NCBI GenBank assembly: GCA_949592205.1
Contig: CATIUR010000003.1
Location: forward strand, 146,490,759 to 146,554,758
DNA from: Helichrysum umbraculigerum
Taxonomy: Eukaryota > Streptophyta > Magnoliopsida > Asterales > Asteraceae
Direction of reading: 5' to 3'
DNA: 64,000 nucleotides
Part shown: positions 1 to 9,196 of the stretch, in pieces
Position numbering within the stretch: position 1 is the first letter of the stretch
Layout: the number at the start of each line of letters is the position of its first letter
Translations under genes and position numbers: made by a program
The notes under the pieces: generated by a model
What the model saw: only the letters and a program-made list of their open reading frames with translations
Told to the model about the DNA's origin: nothing
The model's database searches: none

Positions 1-151
1 TAATTGCATTCGATTTTTATTTCATACATGATTTTGTATTTGTGTTTTTGTTAGACTTTATTATGTCTTCTAGTTTCAATTTTCCGTTCTAATCGAATTG
101 AGCTTGAATCTAATGAGTAATAATATTCAAAAGTTTAATTTTTGTTAATAG

Positions 152-330
152 ATTGTTACACCAATTTGCGAGGCTCGCCGATGAGTGTAGGGAATTTGGA
201 AGAGTTAATTGATGAGAATCATGTGATTGTACAATCGAGTTCAATTGTACCGGGATATTATGTAGGGATATTGTCGTTTGTTGATAAGTATCAGTTGGAA
301 CCTGGTTGTGCTATCTTGATGCATAATAAG
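152..330 (+). pseudogene. RPT2-like proteasome ATPase exon (fragment)
   Basis: The translated segment contains [19 protein letters not shown], then [10 protein letters not shown] and [13 protein letters not shown]. These are signatures of the N-terminal OB region of 26S proteasome regulatory subunit RPT2 (subunit 4). It is preceded by a possible AG acceptor (150-151) and followed by a GT donor after AATAAG. No Walker A exon follows. The next recognisable coding exon, at 1638, resembles RPT6 instead. I see no start codon or other RPT2 exons, so this is a gene fragment. Two small differences from the usual RPT2 text ([11 protein letters not shown] and DKYQ) suggest relaxed constraint. Family identity is confident; loss of function is inferred. 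Confidence 0.75.
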
Positions 331-442
331 GTATAATTCGTCATTTTTGGTTTGTTTATGTATCCAGTTATTTCTTTATTTAGTATTAGTATGTGCTTTA
401 GATTTACTTGTTACTGTAGTATTAGAATTAGAATTAGTCTTA

Positions 443-535
443 GTGTTAGGTTTAACTTACTAACTATTAAAGTTGCTACGAACATATTGTTTCCAACTAG
501 TAGGTGTTAGGTTTAACTTACTAACTATTAAAGTT
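443..535. repeat. 32-bp direct repeat pair
   Basis: A 32-bp unit beginning GTGTTAGGTTTAACTTAC occurs at 443-474 and again at 504-535. The copies look identical and are separated by 29 bp. They lie in the non-coding stretch between the RPT2-like and RPT6-like exons. The remainder of 331-1637 is AT-rich with no coding signal that I can support. Confidence 0.7.
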
Positions 536-1637
536 ATATACATATTTTGAGCATGATACATATACACTATAAAATTTATATTATAGTGATGCGCTTATGA
601 AATTTGAGCTGCAATCACCCTATTAGTACTTGATTAGATTTGATTAATAGTATTAATATTATGTACAATGAGTTTCTAATGATGATATGTAAACTTTCTA
701 TTCTATATTTGGTGTATTGTAGTTAAATTACATATTGTGGTTATTTTAAAATTACATCTTATATTGACTAAAAGATAAAAGAATATGACCAAACATTATA
801 ATTATTTGAGAGGGTGGTTGTTTTGCTGAAACTACGGTATATATTTGGTAAATATGATACTATGGAGGTGCTTCTTTGTGGTACCACTGGACATACTTAC
901 TAGGGACTGAGTAGATTAATAAATGTTTGTGGGTGCTATATGTGAAATTTTGGACATGTACAACAAATTGTCTTAAGTAACTTTGAATGTACTAATATAC
1001 TTGCTAGAGATAAAACAAAACAGAATCATTTCATTCACAAGTAAATGGGTGGGTATTGCCACCTTTAACCATATGTAGCCTTCTGTACATCTCAACTCTG
1101 TGTGTGCTTGTAATAAACTACAAGTTCAAAATTTATAATTGACAACGATGGTTTGTACTGCATATGAATCTTATTCCAAAACCCTGCAAATTTGTTCACA
1201 TAAAATGTCGTCTGCCAATCAGTCAGACTCGGATGGATTTAAGAATACACCTTTTTTTTGATGTCATATGAGATTATTTGAACAAACGAAGTATGTGCTG
1301 TCTATTGAGTTTGGTTTCGTACTATTAGGTAAGTCATGCACCAAGAATAAAAAGAAAGGATTTGGTTTTTTACATTAGGGGTTATTAAAGAGAGAGATGG
1401 TACTGTTTGCTGCTAACTGGGATAGATAAACTCTTATTAAGGATTGTTTCTTTACCTTATTATGCACTTTCACTTTATTATACCTTATTATGCACTTTCA
1501 CTTTCACGTGTACATTACTTTTGCATTAATGGTTGACCACCTGTCTGTCTGTTGTATTTTCATTTTCAGTGTTCAGAGATAATCTTCTCCTAGTTTCTTA
1601 TCTGCAAATGTTCAACGTATATGTTTTTCTTGTGCAG

Positions 1638-2800
1638 GGAACATGCCCCGTCAATGATATTTATGGATGAAAGTGACAGTATTAGATCTGCTCGAATGGA
1701 GTCTGGAAGCGGGAATGGGGACAGTGAAGTCCAACGGACAATGCTGGAGCTTCTTAATCAACTGGATGGATTCGAAGCATCAAACAAGATCAAGGTACCT
1801 TTTGCACTTAAATCTGGAAGATGAAGCTCATCTCAGCTCAACTATTTAGATGTTTGTTTAGTGGTGGCCGTTTTGACCCATTTACTTATGAATGGTTGAA
1901 TTTATGCTATACTAGATATCTCTAAGTGGTCAAATGGGTAAAGTCAAAGAAGTTGGCTAGAGTATAAATAAGTCAAATGGATCAAGCAGGTCAAAAAAAT
2001 CACCCAAAGTTTACTTTAAATGAGCCGAATTCTTAAATCATTTATGCGGAGTGTTATTTACTGCTGAAATAATTCACTGATGTAACAAAAAGGGTTCAGA
2101 GTCAACTTGACCTGACTAGTCTTTTTGGAACCAAAAAATTAGCTGTTCTGACCTGTTACTTTAACCACCCATTTTGCCACCACTAATATTAGTTATTAGA
2201 AAAGGCATACACCTTCACACATCTCTTTTAAATGCTCCCAGGTTCTGATTGCTAAGAATCGTATAGATATCCTGGATCAGGCCCTTCTCTTGCCCCTGTT
2301 GCTTCTATTGAATGCAAAAGAGGTATAAGTTGTCCGAAAAACTTAGCTAGAAAGTAATCAATTGAGGCTGTTGTTATTAATGTGCGTTCATCCCCTATTA
2401 TATATAACCAGAAATTATTTGTTTCCTCTAATGTTTTGTCTCCATCTGCTTGACAGTCGAGGTTTGATATATTGAAAATTCATTCGAGAAAAATGAACTT
2501 AAAGCGTGGCATCGATCTGCAAAAAATCGCTGAGAAGATGAATTGTGCTTTGGGTGCTGAACTCAAGGTTCGTTTCTGTAACAAATATGACAGTGTTTAA
2601 TGTTTTTTATTGGTTATCGGATAATGACGTGGAATATGGAATTGTTTTGTGTTTAATAGGCGGTTTGCATAGAGGCAGAGATGTTTGCGTTGAGAGAAAG
2701 GAGGGTCCACATAACACAAGAAGATTTTGAGATGGCAGTGGCTAAGGTCATGAAAAAGGAAACCGAGAAAAACATGTCACTCCGCAAGCTATGGAAATAA
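1638..2800 (+). pseudogene. RPT6-like proteasome ATPase, 3' exons, decayed
   Basis: Four exons in the correct order match the C-terminal half of 26S proteasome subunit RPT6 (subunit 8): 1638-1794 (REHAPS, Walker B region, [21 protein letters not shown]), 2242-2322, 2457-2567 and 2660-2800, ending in SLRKLWK and TAA. Splice sites are canonical and frames join. Damage is clear. Walker B reads FMDESD instead of FMDEID. The second exon replaces the arginine-finger segment LLRPGRID with a leucine run (LLLPLLLLLNAKE) and is six codons short. The N-terminal half, including Walker A, is absent. Retained introns exclude a processed copy. It could be transcribed but should not encode a working ATPase. 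Confidence 0.8.
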
Positions 2801-2981
2801 TCGATACCGCTTTTACCCCTTTATGCTTTGAGAGAGATCTGTTGTCTTGGAATGTAGTTTACATTTGGGCTCATGTCGTTATGCAGTTGAGCATAAAAAT
2901 TGGCTAGCTCGATCGCCACATAAGTCATTTTTGTGCTTTAAGTTGTATTTTTGTTCTTCCATTGTTTGCCTAGTTTATAAT
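2801..2981. other. RPT6-like 3' flank
   Basis: AT-rich sequence after the RPT6-like stop codon, probably the remnant 3' UTR. It runs directly into the tandem repeat. No other feature seen. Confidence 0.4.
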
Positions 2982-4331
2982 ACAATTTCAAGTAGTACGC
3001 ATTACAATGCATACTATTAGTTCTTATCAACTCAAATACAATTTCAAATAGTATGCATCTCAATACATACTATTATGTAACTACAGTACAATTTCAAGTA
3101 GTATGCATTACAATGCATACAATTTCAAGTAGTATGCATCGCAATGCATACTATTAGTTCTTATCAAATTAAATACAATTTGAAATAGTATGTATCACAA
3201 TGCATACTATTATGTAACTATAATACAATTTCAAGTAGTGCGCATTACAATGCATACTATTAGTTCTTATCAACTCAAATACAATTTCAAATAGTATGCA
3301 TCTCAATACATACTATTATGTAACTACAGTACAATTTCAAGTAGTATGCATTACAATGCATACAATTTCAAGTAGTATGCATCGCAATGCATACTATTAG
3401 TTCTTATCAAATTAAATACAATTTGAAATAGTATGTATCACAATGCATACTATTATGTAACTATAATACAATTTCAAGTAGTACGCATTACAATGCATAC
3501 TATTAGTTCTTATCAACTCAAATACAATTTCAAATAGTATGCATCTCAATACATACTATTATGTAATTACAGTACAATTTCAAGTAGTATGCATTACAAT
3601 GCATACAATTTCAAGTAGTATGCATCGCAATGCATACTATTAGTTCTTATCAAATTAAATACAATTTGAAATAGTATGTATCACAATGCATACTATTATG
3701 TAACTATAATACAATTTCAAGTAGTACGCATTACAATGCATACTATTAGTTCTTATCAACTCAAATACAATTTCAAATAGTATGCATCTCAATACATACT
3801 ATTATCTAACTACAGTACAATTTCAAGTAGTATGCATTACAATGCATACAATTTCAAGTAGTATGCATCGCAATGCATATTATTAGTTCTTATCAAATTA
3901 AATACAATTTGAAATAGTATGTATCACAATGCATACTATTATGTAACTATAATACAATTTCAAGTAGTACGCATTACAATGCATACTATTAGTTCTTATC
4001 AACTCAAATACAATTTCAAATAGTGTGCATCTCAAATACATACTATTATGTAACTACAGTACAATTTCAAGTAGTATGCATTACAATGCATACAATTTCA
4101 AGTAGTATGCATCGCAATGCATACTATTAGTTCTTATCAAATTAAATACAATTTGAAATAGTATGTATCACAATGCATACTATTATGTAAATACAATACA
4201 ATTTCAAGTAGTACGCATTACAATGCATACTATTAGTTATTATCAACTCAAATACAATTTCAAATAGTATGCATCTCAATACATACTATTATGTAACTAC
4301 TGTACAATTTCAAATAGTATGCATTACAATG
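2982..4331. repeat. 243-bp higher-order tandem repeat, about 5.6 copies
   Basis: The period is 243 bp: equivalent bases occur at 2989, 3232, 3475, 3718, 3961 and 4205. The last step is 244 because of one inserted base. Each 243-bp unit is built of five related monomers of about 56, 50, 31, 56 and 50 bp. Each monomer starts with ACAATTTCAA or ACAATTTGAA. Most carry an imperfect palindrome of the form AGTATGCAT..ATGCATACT that could fold. Copies are nearly identical, with scattered single-base differences such as TAGTGCGC at 3237 and ATTATCTAAC near 3800. It lies just downstream of the RPT6-like pseudogene. Confidence 0.92.
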
Positions 4332-5613
4332 CTTTAGATTTGATACAAAACTATAAAACAAACTATATGATATGCTTTAGAATATAAAACAAACCTAAAC
4401 TATAAAACAAACTATAGCTACATTGACATGCTTTAGAATGAGTATCCCTCTACTTTTTTGATAATATCTATACCTACTGCACTTAAAATCCAAACTATAC
4501 ATAATTTTGAAATAAATATTTCCCTTCCCAAAATTGTGCCTATCTCAATAAGGCCCCTAAAATTCACACTAACCCCTCCCTATCCAAAGTTTTGTGATCA
4601 AAATCAACATAAAGGCTTAGATTGCTCCTTCCATGAAGTGTTTTACTATAAGAAATCAGATTGCCAACCTTCTTCATTTCACCTCCTCTTGTAAGAGCAC
4701 TCTATGTGTTAATCTATTCAAGTTGTAATTTTCAGCTCCTTGAACTTCATTTATTCCACTAAGATTCAGACACAATTGCGCGCATACACTCATTTTAGTT
4801 TGGGCATCCCATATAAGCACCAAAGAAATAATGATCTATTTCACATAAAAATGTCTAACGACTCCAAACTTTTTCATTGTCGTTCTTTAAGACCCAAGAT
4901 TGATTTAGCAATAGCAATTTGTCTTTATGCATTCACATCTTGCACCGTATCTTCCATACGAGTTTCGGTCAAATCCTGAAAGACAAAAATCCAAATTATA
5001 TACATGAATTCATCTCATAAAATCAATTAACAACATTATTAAAGCAACTTATAATCAGTAATTGACATCGTTTTGTTACATTTACAATCGATTACCTCGT
5101 TTGTCAACTTTGTTGCTTAAAATTTATCAATTTTTTAACAAACAACAAGCATCACATTACAAGTAATATACATCAAATCCATCTCATAAAATCACTTAAC
5201 ATCATCAGTTTAGCTATTTACAATTAGTAACAGAAATCGTTCATTACGTATTTACGATTTTAGTTTTACCTCGATCGTGAACTTTTCCCCCTTTTTCTTT
5301 CGAGTCTTCAGACATTGATACATTGATGAATATCGTTTTTATTGAATGAATCGCTCTTCAATTCAATTGGAAATTAATTGGTTATTTGGAATGAATCTTA
5401 ATGATTCTGAATGAATCGCTCTTCAATACTCACGATCAATTTTGTGAAAACCTAATTTAGCTGTATATCCTTTGCATCCCGTGTTTTTTCTAATTAATGA
5501 ATATATTTGTATAATGACAAAACTACCCCTCCGCGTTTTGTTTTATGTTGATGAGATGTGCCGCCCAGATTAGCTTCCCCCTTCCCCCTATTTTGTTACT
5601 TCCCCCTTGATCA

Positions 5614-5620
<7 letters not shown>
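4332..5620. other. Spacer with possible degenerate minus-strand exons
   Basis: AT-rich, no intact gene. On the minus strand a short ATG reading MSEDSKEKGGKV begins near 5313 and meets a GT near 5268. Another stretch near 4977-4922 reads DLTETRMEDTVQDVNA before a stop. These look like exon remnants, but I do not recognise the family. Short repeats of CTATAAAACAAACTAT occur at 4350-4420. Confidence 0.3.

Positions 5621-5649
<29 letters not shown>
5621..5649. repeat. (TA)n microsatellite
   Basis: Uninterrupted alternating T and A for about 29 bp, just after a short C-rich stretch (TTCCCCCTTGATCACTACCC). From 5650 to 5982 the sequence is AT-rich and otherwise featureless. Confidence 0.85.
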
Positions 5650-5654
<5 letters not shown>

Positions 5655-5982
5655 CTAAATTAAAAGAAGATCTAAATAATTATGGTCTACTTGGTTACTA
5701 AGGATGTTATTAAAGTTATTGGAATAACTAGAAATTTGAGGTAGATTGTAATGCACAGTTACTTAGAGTTATAGATATAGTTCTAAAGGGTAAAATAATA
5801 TTACTTGATATTCTCTCTTTACAAAAATCTATCTATCTTTGTAACTAAATGAGGATACCCTCAATTATTGTTAAATATTTACGCCTGTCACATCATATTC
5901 ATCCTATGTGTCATCACCATATAAAATAAACTTAATAATGTAAATTTTACTACACACTTACTCTAAATAAAGTAATATTTAA

Positions 5983-6458
5983 TTTTTTTTTTGGAAACGG
6001 CAAATAGATATATAAATAAACCCCAAACTTAGCAAGAAACTAAGAAGGGGCAAAGAAGAGTACAACTTAAATTACAAAATTGAAAATGGACAACAATTCC
6101 AATTCGCCAATAAACAAGAAAATTTACTCCTATGCTTGAGCCAAGAAAAGGAAACGGATGTGATTTCCCCCGCAATTGTTGTAGGAGATCTAACCAAATT
6201 ATTGAAAATCAACTCGTTTCTCGCCTTCCATATGCACCAAATCATCCCGTATATGATGACCATAATAATTCTCATTTTTTTCGGACAAGAACCCCAATTT
6301 GCTCCAAAGTTTAACAGCTCAACCACCGAATCAAAATGTGGCATATTAATTCCACACCAATCAAAGATCAATTTCCTAGTATCCACAGCTTGCTTACAAT
6401 TAATTAACACATGATCTACGTCTTCATCATATAGTGAACAAACTTTGCACCTTACTGA
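5983..6458 (-). mobile_element. LINE 3'-end fragment (zf-RVT domain)
   Basis: On the minus strand the translation from about 6458 to 6072 has the plant LINE reverse-transcriptase zinc-binding pattern: VRCKVC, then DHVLINCKQ, then WCGI, then IIYGMIWCIWKARNELIFNN near the end. A stop follows at 6072. The non-coding tail ends in a run of ten T on the plus strand (5983-5992), which is the poly(A) tail of a minus-strand insert. The fragment is severely 5' truncated, with no RT core or endonuclease, as expected from target-primed reverse transcription. The right boundary is uncertain. A 13-bp repeat GACCCGATGTTAA occurs twice beside it, at about 6457 and 6487. Confidence 0.8.
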
Positions 6459-6469
6459 CCCGATGTTAA

Positions 6470-7171
6470 CCCCCCTTTCTATTATGACCCGATGTTAAAA
6501 TGATGTATGTTTGCCATTTAAGTTTTTCAATTTAATATAAATAAATATCACATTCTCTCCATGATCATAATTAATTATTTTCTAAAATCGGAGAAAATGA
6601 TTAATCGACAAAATAAGAATTGACGTATTTAAGAAAATCCAACGTAGAATCAACAATCAAGAAGTGGACACATCAATTATTAATTAATTGACACGCCAAG
6701 AAATGTGTTATTAATTCAAAGAATTTAATGTTTAAATAATTCTTACCTACCAAATTACACAAATATCTAGCTTTTATTGAGAATGACATTTTTGACTTGG
6801 TTCACAAATTTGTTTTCATAAATATAATAAAATACGTTTAGAAATATATCAAAAATAGTAAAATAGAGTAATTAAAATGTAAAAAACAGGAAAATTTCAC
6901 AACAAAGAACGTAAAAAAAGAGTCAGATTTCAAAAGTGTTGAGTTCAAGTATTTGGGCTATTAGGTTATAAGCAATATCAGGCCCAGCCCACATAAAGTT
7001 AATTACGTATCCTACTTCTGATTTTAGTTGCTGAAACATTAAAAATTAAAATAACAATCATCAAATCAAATCAAATAAATAATTTTTGTCATTTACTTAT
7101 AAATATAACAGTTCTAATAAATCAATCAAATAAACCGAAAATTACAAGTATAAAAAACATAGCACACTCAT
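6470..7171. other. Spacer, nothing recognised
   Basis: Very AT-rich sequence between the LINE remnant and the germin-like gene. It probably includes the 3' UTR of the germin-like gene at its right end. No coding or repeat signal seen. Confidence 0.4.
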
Positions 7172-7906
7172 TTAAATTTTTGACTTAATTTGAGAAACGA
7201 CGTTAACATCAACTCGAAAGGCCTTTGCAAGAATATCTCCAGCGATATCGGGGTTTGATCCAAACACAACATTTGCAATGGTAATGACACCTGGATTTTG
7301 ACTACTCAATTCTGCAATTGCAACATCATTGATATTTCCGACGTTGTTCTGGAAGTGAATCAAACCTTGTGGGAACACGAAAACGTCACCCTTTTGGAGT
7401 AGTTTGGTAATAAGACGGTTTTCAGGGTTAGATGTCACAAAACCAACTTGAATATAACCTTCAATAACCGTCAATATTTCAGTAGCTCGGGGGTGAATGT
7501 GTGGAGGGTTAAGACCCCATGGAGCAAAGTCAATACGAGCCATTGAGATTCCTAAAGTGTTGAGTCCTTTCAACTGTACAACAGTCACAATAGTCACATT
7601 AGACCCAACTGCATTCGACATATTTCCCATAACGTTGAGCCCTTTAAAAAGGAAATCATCTGTTGTCACATTCTTCGGATCTTTGCAAACCACACCATTC
7701 ACCAAAACTATGAAAACAAAGATTAGAAAAAACTCGTTAGCACGTAAATACTATAGTATATATCCTTAAACTTCAAATTATTATTTTTACATACCTTTGC
7801 TATTCGGGTCAGCCACACAAAAGTCCTGGAGAGGGCTAGGGTCCAAAGCTAAAGCGAACGAACAAGCTGTCAACAAGAGACCGAATAAAAGTAAATGAGA
7901 CGTCAT
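7172..7906 (-). CDS. Germin-like protein, subfamily 1 type (copy 1)
   Basis: Two exons on the minus strand, 7906-7795 and 7707-7172, encode 215 residues, the normal germin-like length. Residues 1-20 are a signal peptide ([20 protein letters not shown]), so the product is secreted to the apoplast. The N-terminal disulphide cysteines are in QDFCVADP and VVCKDP. Cupin box 1 reads [18 protein letters not shown] with two His and one Glu as manganese ligands. Box 2 is [16 protein letters not shown] with the third His. The family covers superoxide dismutase, oxalate oxidase or purely structural roles; the sequence does not decide which. The intron starts GTATGT and ends ATAG. It differs from copy 2 by several replacements (for example HIHP for HTHP) but is intact. 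It heads the array of three and its upstream region is now an LTR. Confidence 0.92.
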
Positions 7907-8003
7907 TACTGAGATGTAGCGTAAAACTTGTTTAATTTTTCGATGAACTTAATTTGCTAGCTCGAGAAATCTATAATACAAATTATATAACCTGCTAATA
8001 ATG

Positions 8004-8011
8004 TATTTATA
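8004..8011 (-). promoter_or_regulatory. TATA box of germin-like copy 1
   Basis: The minus strand reads CTATAAATACATT, about 100 bp upstream of the start codon. Copies 2 and 3 have TATA-like elements at a similar distance. The retroelement LTR begins only about 12 bp further upstream, so core promoter and LTR are adjacent. Confidence 0.6.
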
Positions 8012-8022
8012 GTGATAACTTT

Positions 8023-8231
8023 TGGTCAGGCATATTGGAATCAAACCAATTATGTTTCCAGTAATCTGATTCAAACAACCAACTATGATTCACCATTGAA
8101 TCAAGATAATCACAGGTTCGTTTTGCAATGAGTGTACAAGAAATATTTGATGAGATATCTATATAACAGTAAAACGATATGTATATTGATTGAATGTTCT
8201 TGATAGATTGGTTACATTGTTTCCTGTAGAC

Positions 8232-8294
<63 letters not shown>

Positions 8295-8304
8295 GACATG
8301 TATG

Positions 8305-8351
<47 letters not shown>

Positions 8352-8568
8352 CAAGCAGACACAATGACCAGATGCATCGCTTCAAACTAATCGGTTCAAA
8401 TGAATCGATGCAACTCTTAACATACTAACTGCCCTAGACATTTTCTATGTATGGGTTTGTTGGCCTGCGGCCCAAACCAGAAACGAGCTTTATTCTACTT
8501 AACTAATATGTACATTAATATTTACATGACCCATAAATTTTGGCCCATTTGACATTAAGTTTCCAACA
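8023..8568 (-). repeat. 3' LTR of ARID retroelement
   Basis: Matches 23988-24487 along its length. It is longer because it holds an (AT)n tract at about 8233-8291 and a (CA)n tract at about 8315-8349. The sense strand starts TGTTGGAAACTTAATG and ends GACCA. Outer flank: germin-like copy 1 promoter. Confidence 0.85.
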
Positions 8569-8582
8569 TATTCCCCCCTAAT
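8569..8582 (-). other. Polypurine tract of ARID retroelement
   Basis: The minus strand reads TTAGGGGGGAATA immediately before the 3' LTR start TGTTGG. That is the expected position and composition of a plus-strand primer. Confidence 0.7.
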
Positions 8583-8684
8583 GTCAAATGCCAAAGCTTT
8601 ACTGTACTTTGTTCATGTTCTTCCTTATGTAATGATGATAAAATCATCACTACTTGACGTACTTGCATTGTCTTCGATCTTCTC

Positions 8685-9196
8685 TTACTCCATTGCTTGT
8701 CCTTCTTTAAATTGCAGCCCTTTTGTTGCTTCCTTTTGTTCCTTGGTCGGTTTACCATCTACAAGTTTTCTTTCATCCTCGTTATCCAAGGTTACTCCAA
8801 AGTGCTCAATCTTCTTCTTTGCTATGTGAAGACTCTCATTGTCTTCCTTATCAGCCATCTCCCCTTCTATAACCATCCCAACATCCTTGTGTGGGTCTTC
8901 ATCTTTGGCATTCACTTTGCCTTCCTCTTTGGCATTCTCTTTGCCTTCATCAACATCCTCGGTTGATACTACTTCCACGGGTTCTTTCATGAACCGGGGT
9001 TCCTTGGTTGTGTCGTCGTAACATACTACCAATTCTATAAACTTAACGTAACACTTTTTTATCTCTTCGTTGTAATCTTTGGACAAACCAAGCATAACAG
9101 CCACATCCTTCCACTTATCTTCAAACGATACAATAAGGTATCCACCAAGGCTATCTACTATCTTGAAAAGATCAAGCAAGTTGATTTCTATATTCA
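8685..9196 (-). pseudogene. ARID-domain C-terminal part of retroelement protein
   Basis: The minus-strand reading frame after the Helitron insertion carries the second half of an ARID domain: NLLDLFKIVDSLGGYLIV, then EDKWKDVAVMLGL, then IKKCYVKFIELV. This is the loop-helix core with the conserved GGY and W of ARID/BRIGHT DNA-binding domains. A long, acidic and lysine-rich tail (about 110 residues) follows, ending at TAA (8685). The first half of the domain lies beyond the Helitron at 12047-12270. Joining the two halves across the Helitron leaves a one-base frame discrepancy, so the frame is broken even apart from the insertion. The start codon at 9206 lies partly in Helitron sequence and is not the native start. 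Confidence 0.8.

Noticed and set aside
4458..4979. Two plus-strand frames of 78-79 codons
   Set aside because: No motif, AT-rich, and the minus strand shows more exon-like text; neither can be supported.
8159..8390. Open frames of repeated Cys-Val and Tyr-Ile on both strands
   Set aside because: Products of the (CA)n and (TA)n microsatellites in the LTR.
8581..9021. Plus-strand Ser-rich frames with signal-like starts
   Set aside because: Antisense of the acidic tail of the ARID protein.
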